Of a DNA stretch of 64,000 nt, positions 14,436 through 23,735 are shown piece by piece. Every line of letters begins with the position of its first letter. Within the stretch, counting starts at the first letter, position 1. The position numbers and the translations under genes were made by a program. The notes under the pieces were generated by a model that saw only the letters and a list, made by a program, of their open reading frames with translations, ran no database searches and was not told where the DNA came from. Origin of the DNA: an uncultured Muribaculaceae bacterium (GTDB taxonomy: Bacteria; Bacteroidota; Bacteroidia; Bacteroidales; Muribaculaceae); NCBI GenBank assembly GCA_910589425.1, contig CAJUSZ010000009.1, positions 1 through 64,000 of the forward strand, written 5' to 3'.

Positions 14436-16970
14436 TCATCCGCATTTTGAAGTGCCGCAGGATGTGCATATCAGGCATCCTTCCTGATAGATGAGGGTCT
14501 CGTTTCCGCAGTGCGGGCATCGTTCTCCCGAGGCCTCTGTCCCATTCGGAATATACTTTTTGAGGGCACGTTCGACTCCGGCTTTCCACGTGTTGATATT
14601 GGTGGAATCGAGATCGAGGCCGCTGACAAGCTTAAGAACCTGGTCGATAGGCATTCCGTAGCGGAGTACGCCGGAGATAAGCTTGGCATAGTTCCAGAAT
14701 TCCGGGTTGAATTTCTCGCTCAGTCCCTCGATGGTGGTCTTGTAGCCGCGTTTGTTGATGAACTGGAAGTCATATCTTTTGCGCCCGTTCTCGTCCACAG
14801 CCTTGATGATCTTTCCGTGGCTCACGCTCTTCGGACAGAATATGCCATCTTCATCGTCGGCAAGGCCGGTGAAGATCTCGTAAGGTTTGCCGTCGGCAAG
14901 GCCTACGAATGCTATCCATTTGTCTTTCTTGTTCTGGAAACGCACCACGTCTGCCTCAAGTTCCACCGGGCGCTTCTCGAGATGCTCGGTTTTCGCTATT
15001 ATCGGTTTTGGTTGCTCTGATTTTCTTACGGCTTCAAGCACATTGTTGCGCGATCCGTCGCGATATACGGTGCATCCTTTACAGCCGTTTTTCCAGGCTT
15101 CCATGTATAGGTTTCCCACAAGCTCCTCGCTCACGTCGTTCGGAAGATTGATCGTGACGCTTATCGAGTGGTCCACCCATTTCTGCACCGCTCCCTGCAT
15201 ACGCACTTTCTCCATCCAGTCCACATCGTTGGAAGTGGCTTTGTAGTAGGGCGATCTGCTGACGAGTTCCTCCAGTTCGCTGGCGCTCATGTTTTTCTTC
15301 GGCTCGATTCCGTTGACACGCATCCATTCGAGGAACTTATGATGGTACACGATATATTCCTCGAAAGCGTCGCCCACTTCGTCGATGAAGTCTATCGTAA
15401 CGTTCGCGTCGTTAGGATTGACCTTGCGCCGACGTTTGTATACGGGCAGGAACACCGGCTCGATACCGGATGTGGTCTGTGTCATAAGGGAAGTGGTTCC
15501 GGTCGGAGCGATAGTCAGGCAGGCTATGTTGCGGCGGCCGTAGCTCACCATCTCCTTGTAAAGCTCCGGATCCGCCTCGCGCAGCCGGGCGATGAACGGG
15601 TTGTCCTTCTCGCGTTCGGCATCATAGATCTCGAATGCCCCGCGTTCCCTGGCCATCTGTACGGAAGCTCTGTAGTAGGCCAGGGCGAGTTGCTTATGGA
15701 CTTCTGTGGAGAAATCCGTAGCCTCAGGAGTGCCGTATCTCAGTCCGAGTGCCGCGAGCATGTCTCCTTCGCCTGTTATTCCGCATCCGGTGCGGCGTCC
15801 TTTGAGGGTTTTTGCGCGGATTTTCTTCCAGAGGTTAAGTTCGGTCTGTTTCACCTCCTCGGTCTCGGGGTCTGAATCTATCTTGGAGATGATTCGGTCG
15901 ATCTTCTCCATCTCGAGATCAATGATGTCGTCCATCACCCGCTGTGCCTTGCCTATGTGCTGGCGGAAGAGGTCGAAATCAAACTCCGCCTGCGGGGTGA
16001 AAGGATTCTTCACATAGCTGTAGAGGTTGACAGCCACAAGACGGCAGCTGTCGTAGGGGCAGAGCGGAATCTCCCCGCATGGATTGGTGGAGATTGTCTG
16101 GAATCCAAGGTCTGCGTAGCAGTCGGGGACTGATTCCCGGAGGATTGTGTCCCAGAACAGAACTCCGGGCTCGGCACTTTTCCATGCGTTGTGTACGATT
16201 TTTTTCCACAACGCGGCGGCATCGATCTCCTGTGAATATTGCGGTTCGGAACTGTCTGTGGGGAAAGCCTGGGTGTAAGGCTCTCCGGATTCCGCCGCTC
16301 TCATGAAATCATCGTCGATGCGTACGGAGACGTTGGCTCCGGTAACTTTTCCCTCGGTCATCTTGGCATCGATGAATTTTTCGGAATCAGGATGCTTTAT
16401 GCTCACGGATAGCATCAGCGCACCTCGTCGGCCGTCCTGGGCCACTTCACGGGTTGAATTGCTGTAACGCTCCATGAAAGGGACAAGTCCGGTGGAGGTC
16501 AGCGCTGAGTTCTTGACCGGACTCCCTTTGGGCCGGATGTGGGAAAGATCATGCCCTACACCACCGCGGCGTTTCATCAGTTGCACCTGCTCTTCGTCGA
16601 TCTTGATTATGCCGCCGTAGGAGTCGGGTTTGCCGTCATTGCCGATCACAAAGCAGTTGCTTAGCGATCCGACCTGATAGTCGTTGCCGATTCCGGCCAT
16701 CGGGCTTCCCTGAGGGACGATGTAGCGGAAGTCTTTGAGAAGCATGAATACTTCATCTGCCGACATCGGATTGGGATATTTGGCCTCGATGCGTGCTATT
16801 TCGTTGGCTATGCGGCGGTGCATGTCGTCTGGCGTGAGTTCATAAAGATTCCCGAAAGAATCCTTGAGGGCGTATTTGCTCGCCCATACACGCGCAGCAA
16901 GTTCGTCGCCACGGAAATATTCAAGTGAGGCTTTGTAGGCCTCATCATATTGATATTTTGCAGGTTGCAT
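14436..16970 (-). CDS. nrdJ: adenosylcobalamin-dependent (class II) ribonucleotide reductase
   Basis: This 844-residue enzyme reduces ribonucleotides to deoxyribonucleotides using coenzyme B12. It carries SNCFVIGN, the RGGVGHDLSHIRPKG loop, NPCGEIPLC with the active-site Cys, and APTGTTSLM. The C-terminal tail is a zinc-ribbon-like CPHCGNETL with further CxxC and redox-active Cys residues (CTSCGTSKC). Length is normal for the large class II type. A -7 box lies at 17025-17032. I see no cobalamin riboswitch in the short leader. Confidence 0.95.
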   Translation of the reverse strand: MQPAKYQYDEAYKASLEYFRGDELAARVWASKYALKDSFGNLYELTPDDMHRRIANEIARIEAKYPNPMSADEVFMLLKDFRYIVPQGSPMAGIGNDYQVGSLSNCFVIGNDGKPDSYGGIIKIDEEQVQLMKRRGGVGHDLSHIRPKGSPVKNSALTSTGLVPFMERYSNSTREVAQDGRRGALMLSVSIKHPDSEKFIDAKMTEGKVTGANVSVRIDDDFMRAAESGEPYTQAFPTDSSEPQYSQEIDAAALWKKIVHNAWKSAEPGVLFWDTILRESVPDCYADLGFQTISTNPCGEIPLCPYDSCRLVAVNLYSYVKNPFTPQAEFDFDLFRQHIGKAQRVMDDIIDLEMEKIDRIISKIDSDPETEEVKQTELNLWKKIRAKTLKGRRTGCGITGEGDMLAALGLRYGTPEATDFSTEVHKQLALAYYRASVQMARERGAFEIYDAEREKDNPFIARLREADPELYKEMVSYGRRNIACLTIAPTGTTSLMTQTTSGIEPVFLPVYKRRRKVNPNDANVTIDFIDEVGDAFEEYIVYHHKFLEWMRVNGIEPKKNMSASELEELVSRSPYYKATSNDVDWMEKVRMQGAVQKWVDHSISVTINLPNDVSEELVGNLYMEAWKNGCKGCTVYRDGSRNNVLEAVRKSEQPKPIIAKTEHLEKRPVELEADVVRFQNKKDKWIAFVGLADGKPYEIFTGLADDEDGIFCPKSVSHGKIIKAVDENGRKRYDFQFINKRGYKTTIEGLSEKFNPEFWNYAKLISGVLRYGMPIDQVLKLVSGLDLDSTNINTWKAGVERALKKYIPNGTEASGERCPHCGNETLIYQEGCLICTSCGTSKCG

Positions 16971-17024
16971 GTCTTTCTTGATTGTCTTCTTGATAGATTA
17001 ATGGAAAGTGCTGATACTATTCTG

Positions 17025-17032
17025 CAAAAATA
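17025..17032 (-). promoter_or_regulatory. -7 box for nrdJ
   Basis: TATTTTTG on the minus strand matches TAnnTTTG. The -33 position has TTTC rather than TTTG. The predicted start gives a leader of about 50 bases. Confidence 0.5.
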
Positions 17033-17189
17033 GCAAAAAAAAACGTTTTTGGAAAACTTTGACGCTCGACCAGTGGATGGTTGTTTTGTGATTCTGTTAT
17101 TTAAACCTTTGGTGATTAATGGTTTGTGGAATCTGTCAACATCGCGATATTTTTCTTTGCAGACAATTTCCATGTATTACGGATAGTCA

Positions 17190-17225
17190 GACAGGGCTGC
17201 GTCTCTGTCGAAATGCAGCCCTGTC
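17190..17225 (-). terminator. hairpin after the cysteine desulfidase gene
   Basis: GACAGGGCTGC (17190-17200) pairs perfectly with GCAGCCCTGTC (17215-17225), 25 bases downstream of the stop at 17250. There is no clear U-tract on the minus strand. Confidence 0.5.
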
Positions 17226-17249
17226 CGGAAATTGTGTCGGTCGTTTTGT

Positions 17250-18533
17250 TTATTTGTCGGTCATTATCTTCAGGACGAGCCGGTCGGTTTCCTGCATGGC
17301 CTCGCGTCCGATGGATGTCAGGTTCCGTATGGTGCGGTCCACGTCGTCGCATACGATGCCTTCGGCCGCTGTTACACATTTATTGTTGCAGGCGAGCATG
17401 GCAGACATCATCGCGGTGGATACTCCGGAAGATATTTTCATGGAACAGGATGGCTTCGCTCCGTCGCAGATCATTCCGGTGAGATTGGCTACCATGTTTT
17501 TAACCGCGGCGCAGCTCTCGTTGAAGCCTCCTCCCATCAGGTAGACGAGAGCCGCTGAAGCTCCTGTCGATGCCACCACACATCCGCAGAGAGCGGAAAG
17601 GCGGCCGAGGCTCTGCTTGATGTAGATGCTCGTCAGATGGCTGAGTACGAGGGCGCGGATGGTCTGTTCTTCGGAGGCATTTATGTCTCGGGCAAAGCTT
17701 ACCACCGGCATCGTCGCCGTGATTCCCTGATTGCCGCTGCCGCTGTTGCTCATCACGGGCACCGGGGCGCCGCCCATGCGGGCGTCGCATGCAGCGGATG
17801 TGTATGTAACCATCCGTGCGAGCGGCGTGTCTCCGAAATACTTCGTGCCGCAGTTCCGGATTGTAGAGCCCAGTGAATGACCGTATCCACCATTGAGAGC
17901 CACTTCCGCCGCAGCAAGATTGAGTTCTTTTGCTTTAAGTATGAACCGGATCTCATCGAGTGGGGCTGTTGTGGCAAAATCGTATACCATCGACAGAGTG
18001 AGCTGGATGTCGTCTGCAGAGCTGTCGGTTGTCTCAGTCTGTGGTTCTTCGCGGAAGATCGTCTCGTTGTCGCGTTCAAGCAGGATATAGTTTGTATGCG
18101 CTCTGGAAATGACAGCTCTGGCCTGATGGCCTCCGCCGCTTACGCGGCAGTCTATGTGGAGGTTTGATGGAGCATCCTCACACAGCGATATGGATATGCG
18201 CTTTTCGTCGATGTACTGTTTCCCTTTTTCCACTGCATCGGCATTGACGTCGCGGAGTACTTCCAGTTCATATTCCGGCTTCCCGACTATGGCGCCGAGG
18301 GCGACGGCGATCGGCAGACCGATCATTCCGGTGCCTGGAATCCCGACACCCATAGCGTTCTTGATGATGTTGCCACTGAGGTAGAGTCCGATTTTTTCAG
18401 GAAGGGATCCGAGCATTTGTGTGGCTTTGGCTACACAAAGCGATACGGCGATGGGTTCGGTGCATCCGATCGCGGGCACCACCTCACGGTTGATGAGGTC
18501 GATGATTCGTTTACGGTTATCTTGAGTCAGCAT
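17250..18533 (-). CDS. cyuA: L-cysteine desulfidase / UPF0597 family protein
   Basis: This 427-residue protein belongs to the family of archaeal L-cysteine desulfidase and E. coli CyuA (YhaM), which break L-cysteine into sulfide, ammonia and pyruvate with an oxygen-sensitive iron-sulfur cluster. Visible features are IGCTEPIAV with Cys24, a Gly-rich GVGIPGTGMIGLPIA loop, the SNSGSGNQG motif, and Cys in SALCGCVVAS, NESCAAVKN and CDGAKPSC that could complete the cluster. Cytoplasmic. It follows the homocysteine methyltransferase by 56 bases, so the two form a sulfur amino-acid block. Another possible activity is an L-serine dehydratase-like reaction. Confidence 0.88.
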   Translation of the reverse strand: MLTQDNRKRIIDLINREVVPAIGCTEPIAVSLCVAKATQMLGSLPEKIGLYLSGNIIKNAMGVGIPGTGMIGLPIAVALGAIVGKPEYELEVLRDVNADAVEKGKQYIDEKRISISLCEDAPSNLHIDCRVSGGGHQARAVISRAHTNYILLERDNETIFREEPQTETTDSSADDIQLTLSMVYDFATTAPLDEIRFILKAKELNLAAAEVALNGGYGHSLGSTIRNCGTKYFGDTPLARMVTYTSAACDARMGGAPVPVMSNSGSGNQGITATMPVVSFARDINASEEQTIRALVLSHLTSIYIKQSLGRLSALCGCVVASTGASAALVYLMGGGFNESCAAVKNMVANLTGMICDGAKPSCSMKISSGVSTAMMSAMLACNNKCVTAAEGIVCDDVDRTIRNLTSIGREAMQETDRLVLKIMTDK

Positions 18534-18589
18534 GATGTTGAGTTTAAGTTATGTTCTGTCTAATATGATCTTATATGAAATTGATATGG

Positions 18590-19543
18590 CTAAGAGTTTT
18601 CTCGCGATATTATTCTTTTCAGTAGGCTGAGATGCCCGGTGCCGGCACCACAGCATCCGCCTGCCAGACGGAGTCTGCCGGAGCGTAGCAATGGCACGAA
18701 TGCTTCGGCAAACATATCCGGATCTGTAGCTGGTTCCGTCCGGAGATCGCCTGATGAGGCACTCGGCCTCATAGACAGGGGAAGATCCATGCTTTCCGCC
18801 GCGGCAAACAATGTGGCGGCGGCACGGGTGGCAGGAAACACACAGTTGATCCCTACGGTGTCGGCTCCGGATCCGGCTGCTTTCCTGAAAGCATGGGAGA
18901 CTGTCTCTCCCGAAGGAAGAGAGCCGCTTTGTCCGATTGTGAATTCCACGCTCACCGGAACTCTCTTCCCTGTGGTGCGCATCGCTTCCAGACATGCCTC
19001 GATGCCGGCGGCCGCCACTGTGGAGTCGGTCTGTGTTTCGAGCAGAAGCAAGTCGGCTCCTGCGTCGAGCAGCGATGTGGCTTGCGTGAGAATAGCATTT
19101 GCCGCCATTCCTTTGTCGTCGGCTCCGCATAGTCTCGATCCGATGCAAGGCGGACCTATGGATCCGGCCACAATCCCCTTTGCGGCCGTGTCTGCGATGC
19201 GTCGGGCTATGCCTACAGCCTCGCTGTTCAGTCTGGAGGCGTATTCTGCGGCACCGAACGATGCCAGAGTAAGGGGATTTGCCAGAAAAGTATTGGATAC
19301 GATTATGTCCGCTCCCGCTTCGGCATATCTCAGTGCTGTTTGTTCGACGAGTTCCGGGGCAAGGATAGTGAGCATGTCGGTGCAGCAGTTGAAAACACTT
19401 TTCCACCTTGCCAGATCATCCGATTCCGGAGCATTTGCCGCAGCCTCCCGCAAGGCTGTTCCGAGCGGGCTTCCAAGAGTAAGGGTTCCGGATTCAGGTA
19501 GCGACCATCCCATTTCTTTCAGGCATATTTCATTCGGATTCAA
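18590..19543 (-). CDS. homocysteine S-methyltransferase family protein
   Basis: This 317-residue protein has the zinc-dependent homocysteine methyltransferase barrel: ADIIVSNTFLANP, VAGSIGPP, LLLETQTD, then the zinc ligands in GINCVF and the C-terminal GGCCGAG. Such enzymes methylate homocysteine to methionine, using S-methylmethionine, betaine or another donor. The N-terminal strand has LGSPLGTAL where most members have a DGxxGT loop, so the family's canonical Asp-Gly is changed. The gene overlaps the end of tdk by 14 bases, so it is translated from the same mRNA. It resembles a stand-alone MetH N-terminal domain. Confidence 0.85.
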   Translation of the reverse strand: MNPNEICLKEMGWSLPESGTLTLGSPLGTALREAAANAPESDDLARWKSVFNCCTDMLTILAPELVEQTALRYAEAGADIIVSNTFLANPLTLASFGAAEYASRLNSEAVGIARRIADTAAKGIVAGSIGPPCIGSRLCGADDKGMAANAILTQATSLLDAGADLLLLETQTDSTVAAAGIEACLEAMRTTGKRVPVSVEFTIGQSGSLPSGETVSHAFRKAAGSGADTVGINCVFPATRAAATLFAAAESMDLPLSMRPSASSGDLRTEPATDPDMFAEAFVPLLRSGRLRLAGGCCGAGTGHLSLLKRIISRENS

Positions 19544-20159
19544 AAGGAAGCCTGTCGCGGCTCATTCTTTCTATCCGCTTGTTTGTCCAGCATTTACGGC
19601 ACACGGACATGTAGCGGTCGTTGCCGCCTATCTCAACCTGTTCCCCCTCGGTTATAATGTCCCCTTTGCTGTCGATGCGCGCATTGACAATGGTTTTCCT
19701 TCCGCAGGAACATGTGGATTTTACCTCGTCGATAGTGTCGGCTATCTCAAAAAGGCGTCTTGATCCTTCGAAAAGATGGCTTCGGAAATCGGTGCGCAGA
19801 CCGTAGCAAATCACGTTTATGCCGAAGTCATCCACTGTCCGTGCGAGCTGATCCACTTGTCCGGCGCTCAGAAACTGAGCCTCGTCGATCAATATCCACT
19901 GTGGCAGATCGAGCGTTTTCTCAAAAATATCGCGTATCTCGGCATACAGATCCGTTTCTTTGTAGATCCACCGGCATTCCCGCTCGATTCCTATACGGCT
20001 TCGGATCACATTTTTCTTGTCGCGTGTGTCTACCACGGGCTTGAAGCATATATATGACATGCCGCGTTCCTCGAAATTATAGGCAGTGGTGAGAAGCATG
20101 GCTGTCTTGGCACTACCCATCGTTCCGTATCGGAAATAAAGTTTACCTATTCGGTTCAT
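19530..20159 (-). CDS. tdk: thymidine kinase
   Basis: This 209-residue enzyme phosphorylates thymidine for salvage. It has a Walker A-like loop, YGTMGSAKT (about residues 10-18), the catalytic Glu in LIDEAQFL, the lasso Thr/Tyr region and a four-Cys zinc site (CSCG and CRKC). In the P-loop, Ala replaces the Gly normally found before Lys, and the loop resembles the FxYGxMxSGK form rather than GPMFSGK. The start is clear: the Met precedes the first strand by about six residues. Its 3' end overlaps the methyltransferase gene by 14 bases. Confidence 0.93.
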   Translation of the reverse strand: MNRIGKLYFRYGTMGSAKTAMLLTTAYNFEERGMSYICFKPVVDTRDKKNVIRSRIGIERECRWIYKETDLYAEIRDIFEKTLDLPQWILIDEAQFLSAGQVDQLARTVDDFGINVICYGLRTDFRSHLFEGSRRLFEIADTIDEVKSTCSCGRKTIVNARIDSKGDIITEGEQVEIGGNDRYMSVCRKCWTNKRIERMSRDRLPFESE

Positions 20160-20313
20160 CGGATTGTTTAGGAGTGTTGTTGTTTCCCGAAAATCGCCTG
20201 ATAGCCATCCGGCGATGAATCCACGGCGGGACAGCAGGATTCAGCTGCAAAGATAATCGTAAAATCTGACATAGCGGCAATGTGCGGCGCATGAAATTTC
20301 ATTAAGGGCTTGC

Positions 20314-21687
20314 TTATTCCTTGTTTGCCGCAAGCTGGCGGCGACGGATCTTCCGGATCTGAATGGCGAGCATGCATGAGGCCACGACTGTCGCTACAAA
20401 ATCACTGATCGGATATGCCGCCCATACACCGTCGAGGCCGAAGTGAGGCGGGAGTATCAGCAGAAGCGGGATCATGAAAATGATCTGGCGTGTCAGGGAC
20501 AGGAATATGGATTTGGCCGCCATGCCGAGAGATTGGAAAAAGTTGGTGGCCACAACCTGGAAGCCGACTATCCAGAATGTCAGGGTGGTAATTCTAAGAC
20601 AGTTTACGGCGCATTCGATCTGCTGTGGATCCTGCATGAACATTGCTGCGATCGCTCTCGGGCAAAGTGCCCCGGTGATGCTCCCTATCGATGTGACTAC
20701 CACTGCGCTGCCGGCCGCCCACCAGAGGGTCTTGAAAAGACGGTTGAAACGTCCCGATCCATAGTTGTAGCCGAGTATAGGCTGCATTCCCTGGCAGATG
20801 CCGATCACGATGAAGATGAAGATAGTTACGAACCTATTGAAAACCACAACAGCGGCTATCGCATTGTCTCCTCCGTAGAAAAGGAGGGAATTGTTGACAA
20901 TGGCGTTGATCGAGGCGCCTGCCACATTGATCAGGAACGGCGACATGCCGATATAGAGTACGGACTTGACCACCGGCCAGTTGAACCTGAATGTGCCGCG
21001 CACAAAATGCAGGTCATTCTTCTTGTTGAAGAAATGGGACATGACCCATGTGGCGGTTACCATCATCGATATGTCCGTCGCAATAGCCGCGCCACGTATT
21101 CCCCATCCGAACCCGAAGAGGAAAAGGGGAGCGAGAATGCAGTTTAATCCGGCTCCGATCATGTTGGTATACATGGCTTTGCCCGGATAGCCTGACGCCC
21201 GCATTACATTGTTGTAGGAAAACGTCAGATTCATCAGCACCATTCCGGGCAATACCCACAGCAGAAACTCCCGTGCATAGGGAAGTGTCTGTGGCGAGGC
21301 TCCGAAGAGCATCAGGATCTGGTTAAGAAATACCGCGAAGACTGTTATATAGGCCAGGCCGATGCCAACGGTAAGAAGGACGGAGTTGCCCAGAATCAGT
21401 TCCGCCCGGGTCTTGTCGCGTTGTCCGAGGACGATCGATACCCTTGTGGCCGCACCGGCTCCGATGAGCATTCCGAGAGCCGTGGCCAGATTCATGACGG
21501 GAAATGTTACGGCGATTCCCGCCACAACGTTAGGATCGTCGATCGCATGGCCTATCACCACCGAGTCAATAATATTATAGACAGCCGAAACGACCGTACC
21601 GACTACGGCCGGAAGACTGTATTTCAGCAGCATCCGCGGAATTGAGGCGGTGCCGAGTTCCTTTAGTCTGTTGGTTTCTTCTGGCAT
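20314..21687 (-). CDS. MATE family efflux transporter
   Basis: This 457-residue integral membrane protein has about 12 transmembrane helices in two similar halves, with the MATE-type first half (LPAVVGTVVSAVYNIIDSVVIG) and an equivalent segment in the second. These proteins export drugs, organic cations or lipid-linked compounds in exchange for Na+ or H+. Length is normal. It lies 47 bases downstream of the ATP-grasp gene. The substrate cannot be told from sequence. Polysaccharide-type flippases share the superfamily, but the sequence looks like the multidrug branch. Confidence 0.92.
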   Translation of the reverse strand: MPEETNRLKELGTASIPRMLLKYSLPAVVGTVVSAVYNIIDSVVIGHAIDDPNVVAGIAVTFPVMNLATALGMLIGAGAATRVSIVLGQRDKTRAELILGNSVLLTVGIGLAYITVFAVFLNQILMLFGASPQTLPYAREFLLWVLPGMVLMNLTFSYNNVMRASGYPGKAMYTNMIGAGLNCILAPLFLFGFGWGIRGAAIATDISMMVTATWVMSHFFNKKNDLHFVRGTFRFNWPVVKSVLYIGMSPFLINVAGASINAIVNNSLLFYGGDNAIAAVVVFNRFVTIFIFIVIGICQGMQPILGYNYGSGRFNRLFKTLWWAAGSAVVVTSIGSITGALCPRAIAAMFMQDPQQIECAVNCLRITTLTFWIVGFQVVATNFFQSLGMAAKSIFLSLTRQIIFMIPLLLILPPHFGLDGVWAAYPISDFVATVVASCMLAIQIRKIRRRQLAANKE

Positions 21688-21734
21688 TGTTCTTTTTCAG
21701 CTGACTTTAGATAGCGTTGGCGGCCGGCAATCGG

Positions 21735-22694
21735 TCAGGAACGACTGTTGCCGTAGAATATCACTTCTTTCTGATACCGTGTCATAAGCGTATGGTCTGC
21801 CCAGTCTGAGCATGGTCTCACAGCCACGCCGAGGCTTTCGCGGATGATATAGTCCGTGATCGGGGCGCCGGCGAGAATAGAGCAAACCACTCCGCTTCCG
21901 AGCCTGGGATTGACCTCGAGAAGCAGGTAGCGGTCGGCATCAAGATCGTGGATAAACTGGATCGTAACCGGCCCGCGCAAGGTGAAGGCTTCGATGACAT
22001 CAGCCGCCATTTTCTCCAAAGTGGCATTTCTGACTGTCTCGGTGCGGGTGGCCTCTCCGCCCATGACCTCGATCCGAAGTCTGGGTACGGTTACGAGTAT
22101 CTCTCCGGATGCGCTGACATAACAGTCCACCGTGTATTCATCGAAATGCTCGATATATTCCTGCACAAGATAGTCGTCCAGATTGGCCAGATGCATCAGC
22201 TCGTCCATATTGTAGAAAACTTTTATACCGCGCGAGGACGATCCTTTCCGAGGCTTTGCGATGGCTGGCACTTCGGCGTTGAGGACGGTGTAGGTCTGCG
22301 GTATGGGAAGTCCGGCGTCGAGGAAAGCCTTTGCCGCCTCCTGTTTGTCGAACATGCGGCGGCTTGTCTCGAAATCCCCGACAGGGATGAACACGTCGGG
22401 AAGACGGTCGCGGCATTTGGCCGCTATCTCGATGGCTCCGTCCACGAAAGGAAGTATTATCGAGACTTCGTATTCTGTGGCTACGCGCACTATGTCGTCG
22501 ATCACTTCGGGATCGCTCCATTTCAGCCCTACCTCAACTTTACTTACAATTGAGATGGGCACACGTGTGGTCAGCTCGTAACTGACAAGCTCCACATGGC
22601 AGCCGATTCTCTCGCCGCTCTTGATGAGCTGCTCGGCCAAAGAGACCCTGCGGGCGCCGCCGAGCATCAAAATCACTGTCTTGTGTTGGCTCAT
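21735..22694 (-). CDS. ATP-grasp domain protein (CarB/PylC-like)
   Basis: This 319-residue enzyme has a pre-ATP-grasp nucleotide-binding start (VILMLGGARRVSLAEQLI), an ATP-grasp domain with AIAKPRKGSSSRGI, VQEYIEHFDEYTVDCYV, and the metal-binding LLEVNPRLGSG. ATP-grasp enzymes join a carboxylate to an amine or thiol via an acyl phosphate. Its start overlaps the stop of the LegB-like gene by 4 bases, so it probably acts in the same pathway, for example adding an amino-acid or carboxylate group to a sugar nucleotide; that role is inference. The substrate is unknown. Confidence 0.85.
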   Translation of the reverse strand: MSQHKTVILMLGGARRVSLAEQLIKSGERIGCHVELVSYELTTRVPISIVSKVEVGLKWSDPEVIDDIVRVATEYEVSIILPFVDGAIEIAAKCRDRLPDVFIPVGDFETSRRMFDKQEAAKAFLDAGLPIPQTYTVLNAEVPAIAKPRKGSSSRGIKVFYNMDELMHLANLDDYLVQEYIEHFDEYTVDCYVSASGEILVTVPRLRIEVMGGEATRTETVRNATLEKMAADVIEAFTLRGPVTIQFIHDLDADRYLLLEVNPRLGSGVVCSILAGAPITDYIIRESLGVAVRPCSDWADHTLMTRYQKEVIFYGNSRS

Positions 22695-23668
22695 TGATTG
22701 TAAATGTTTGATTTATACATTTTGAGATTTTCCTTGTCTGTAAACCAGGCCACGGTTTCGCGCAGCCCTTGCTCAAGAGAATACTGAGGCTCCCATCCGG
22801 TGAGTCCGCGGAGTTTGGCCGAGTCGCCCAACAGACGGCGCACCTCGCTTTTCGACGGGCGCAGCCGTTGCGGATCTACGGTCCAGCGTATGTCCGCCCC
22901 CATGATTTCCGCGATGGTTTCCAAAGTCTGCCGCATCGACACTTCCTTGCCTGTGGCGATATTGATTTCCTGGCCTGATGTGGCGGCTGATCTGGCAATG
23001 GCGAGGAACCCGCGGCATGTGTCCCTGACAAAATTGAAGTCGCGTGTGGGGGAGAGGTCGCCCACTTTTATCTCCTTTTCTCCGGCTGCTATCTGGGTGA
23101 TTACGGTCGGTATGATGGCCCGGGCCGACTGCCGGGGGCCGTAGGTGTTGAACGGTCTGACTATGGTTACAGGCAGGTCGAAAGCGTTGTAGAAACTCTT
23201 CGCAATCGCGTCGGCTCCGATTTTGGTGGCGGAATAGGGGGATTGCGGCTGGCGGGGATGATTTTCATCGATCGGCACGTAAAGAGCTGTGCCGTAGACT
23301 TCAGACGTTGACGTAACAAGGATTTTTTCAACGCCCGAGTCGCGTGCGGCCTGAAGCATATTGAGCGTGCCTTTTATGTTGGTGTCGACATAACTGTCTG
23401 GCGCCACGTAGCTGTAGGGTATCGCAATGAGGGCTGCGAGATGGAACACGGTGTCCATCCCCCGGGAGATATGCCGGCAGAAATCCGCGTCGCGGACGTC
23501 GCCGCACACGATCTCAAGATCAGGATTCTTTATTTGTTCGAGCCATCCCCAGGAATTGAAGGAATTATACTGGGCAAGAGCCCGGACATTATAGCCCTCT
23601 TCGAGTAAAAGTTCGGTCAGATGGCTTCCGATAAAGCCGTCGGCACCGGTTACAAGCACGTTTTTCAT
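22691..23668 (-). CDS. NAD-dependent sugar-nucleotide epimerase/dehydratase, LegB-like
   Basis: This 325-residue protein is an extended short-chain dehydrogenase: VTGADGFIGSHL (NAD-binding Gly motif), FHLAALIAIPYSYVAP, the TSTSEVYGTA substrate loop, SPYSATKIGAD (YxxxK catalytic pair) and RPFNTYGPRQSARAIIP. These blocks are close to UDP-GlcNAc 4,6-dehydratases of the legionaminic-acid type and to GDP/UDP-hexose epimerases. It overlaps the ATP-grasp gene by 4 bases. A CMP-sugar synthetase at 28965-29675 could be the later step of the same pathway. I cannot fix the substrate from sequence. Confidence 0.87.
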   Translation of the reverse strand: MKNVLVTGADGFIGSHLTELLLEEGYNVRALAQYNSFNSWGWLEQIKNPDLEIVCGDVRDADFCRHISRGMDTVFHLAALIAIPYSYVAPDSYVDTNIKGTLNMLQAARDSGVEKILVTSTSEVYGTALYVPIDENHPRQPQSPYSATKIGADAIAKSFYNAFDLPVTIVRPFNTYGPRQSARAIIPTVITQIAAGEKEIKVGDLSPTRDFNFVRDTCRGFLAIARSAATSGQEINIATGKEVSMRQTLETIAEIMGADIRWTVDPQRLRPSKSEVRRLLGDSAKLRGLTGWEPQYSLEQGLRETVAWFTDKENLKMYKSNIYNQ

Positions 23669-23735
23669 TTATCTTATTTAGGGTAATGTAGCTGGTTGAG
23701 TATGAAGATAAGCCGTAAGAGACAACAAGTGGATC

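Noticed and set aside
15168..15875. Plus-strand 235-codon frame in nrdJ
   Set aside because: It is antisense to a gene with clear class II ribonucleotide reductase motifs.
16971..17120. Cobalamin riboswitch upstream of nrdJ
   Set aside because: The predicted leader is only about 50 bases, and no B12-box-like or long structured region is visible.
18639..19763. Long plus-strand open frame (374 codons) over the homocysteine methyltransferase and tdk
   Set aside because: It is antisense to two well-supported genes, has a Ser/Ala/Pro/Arg-rich composition typical of shadow frames in GC-rich genes, and has no recognisable motif.
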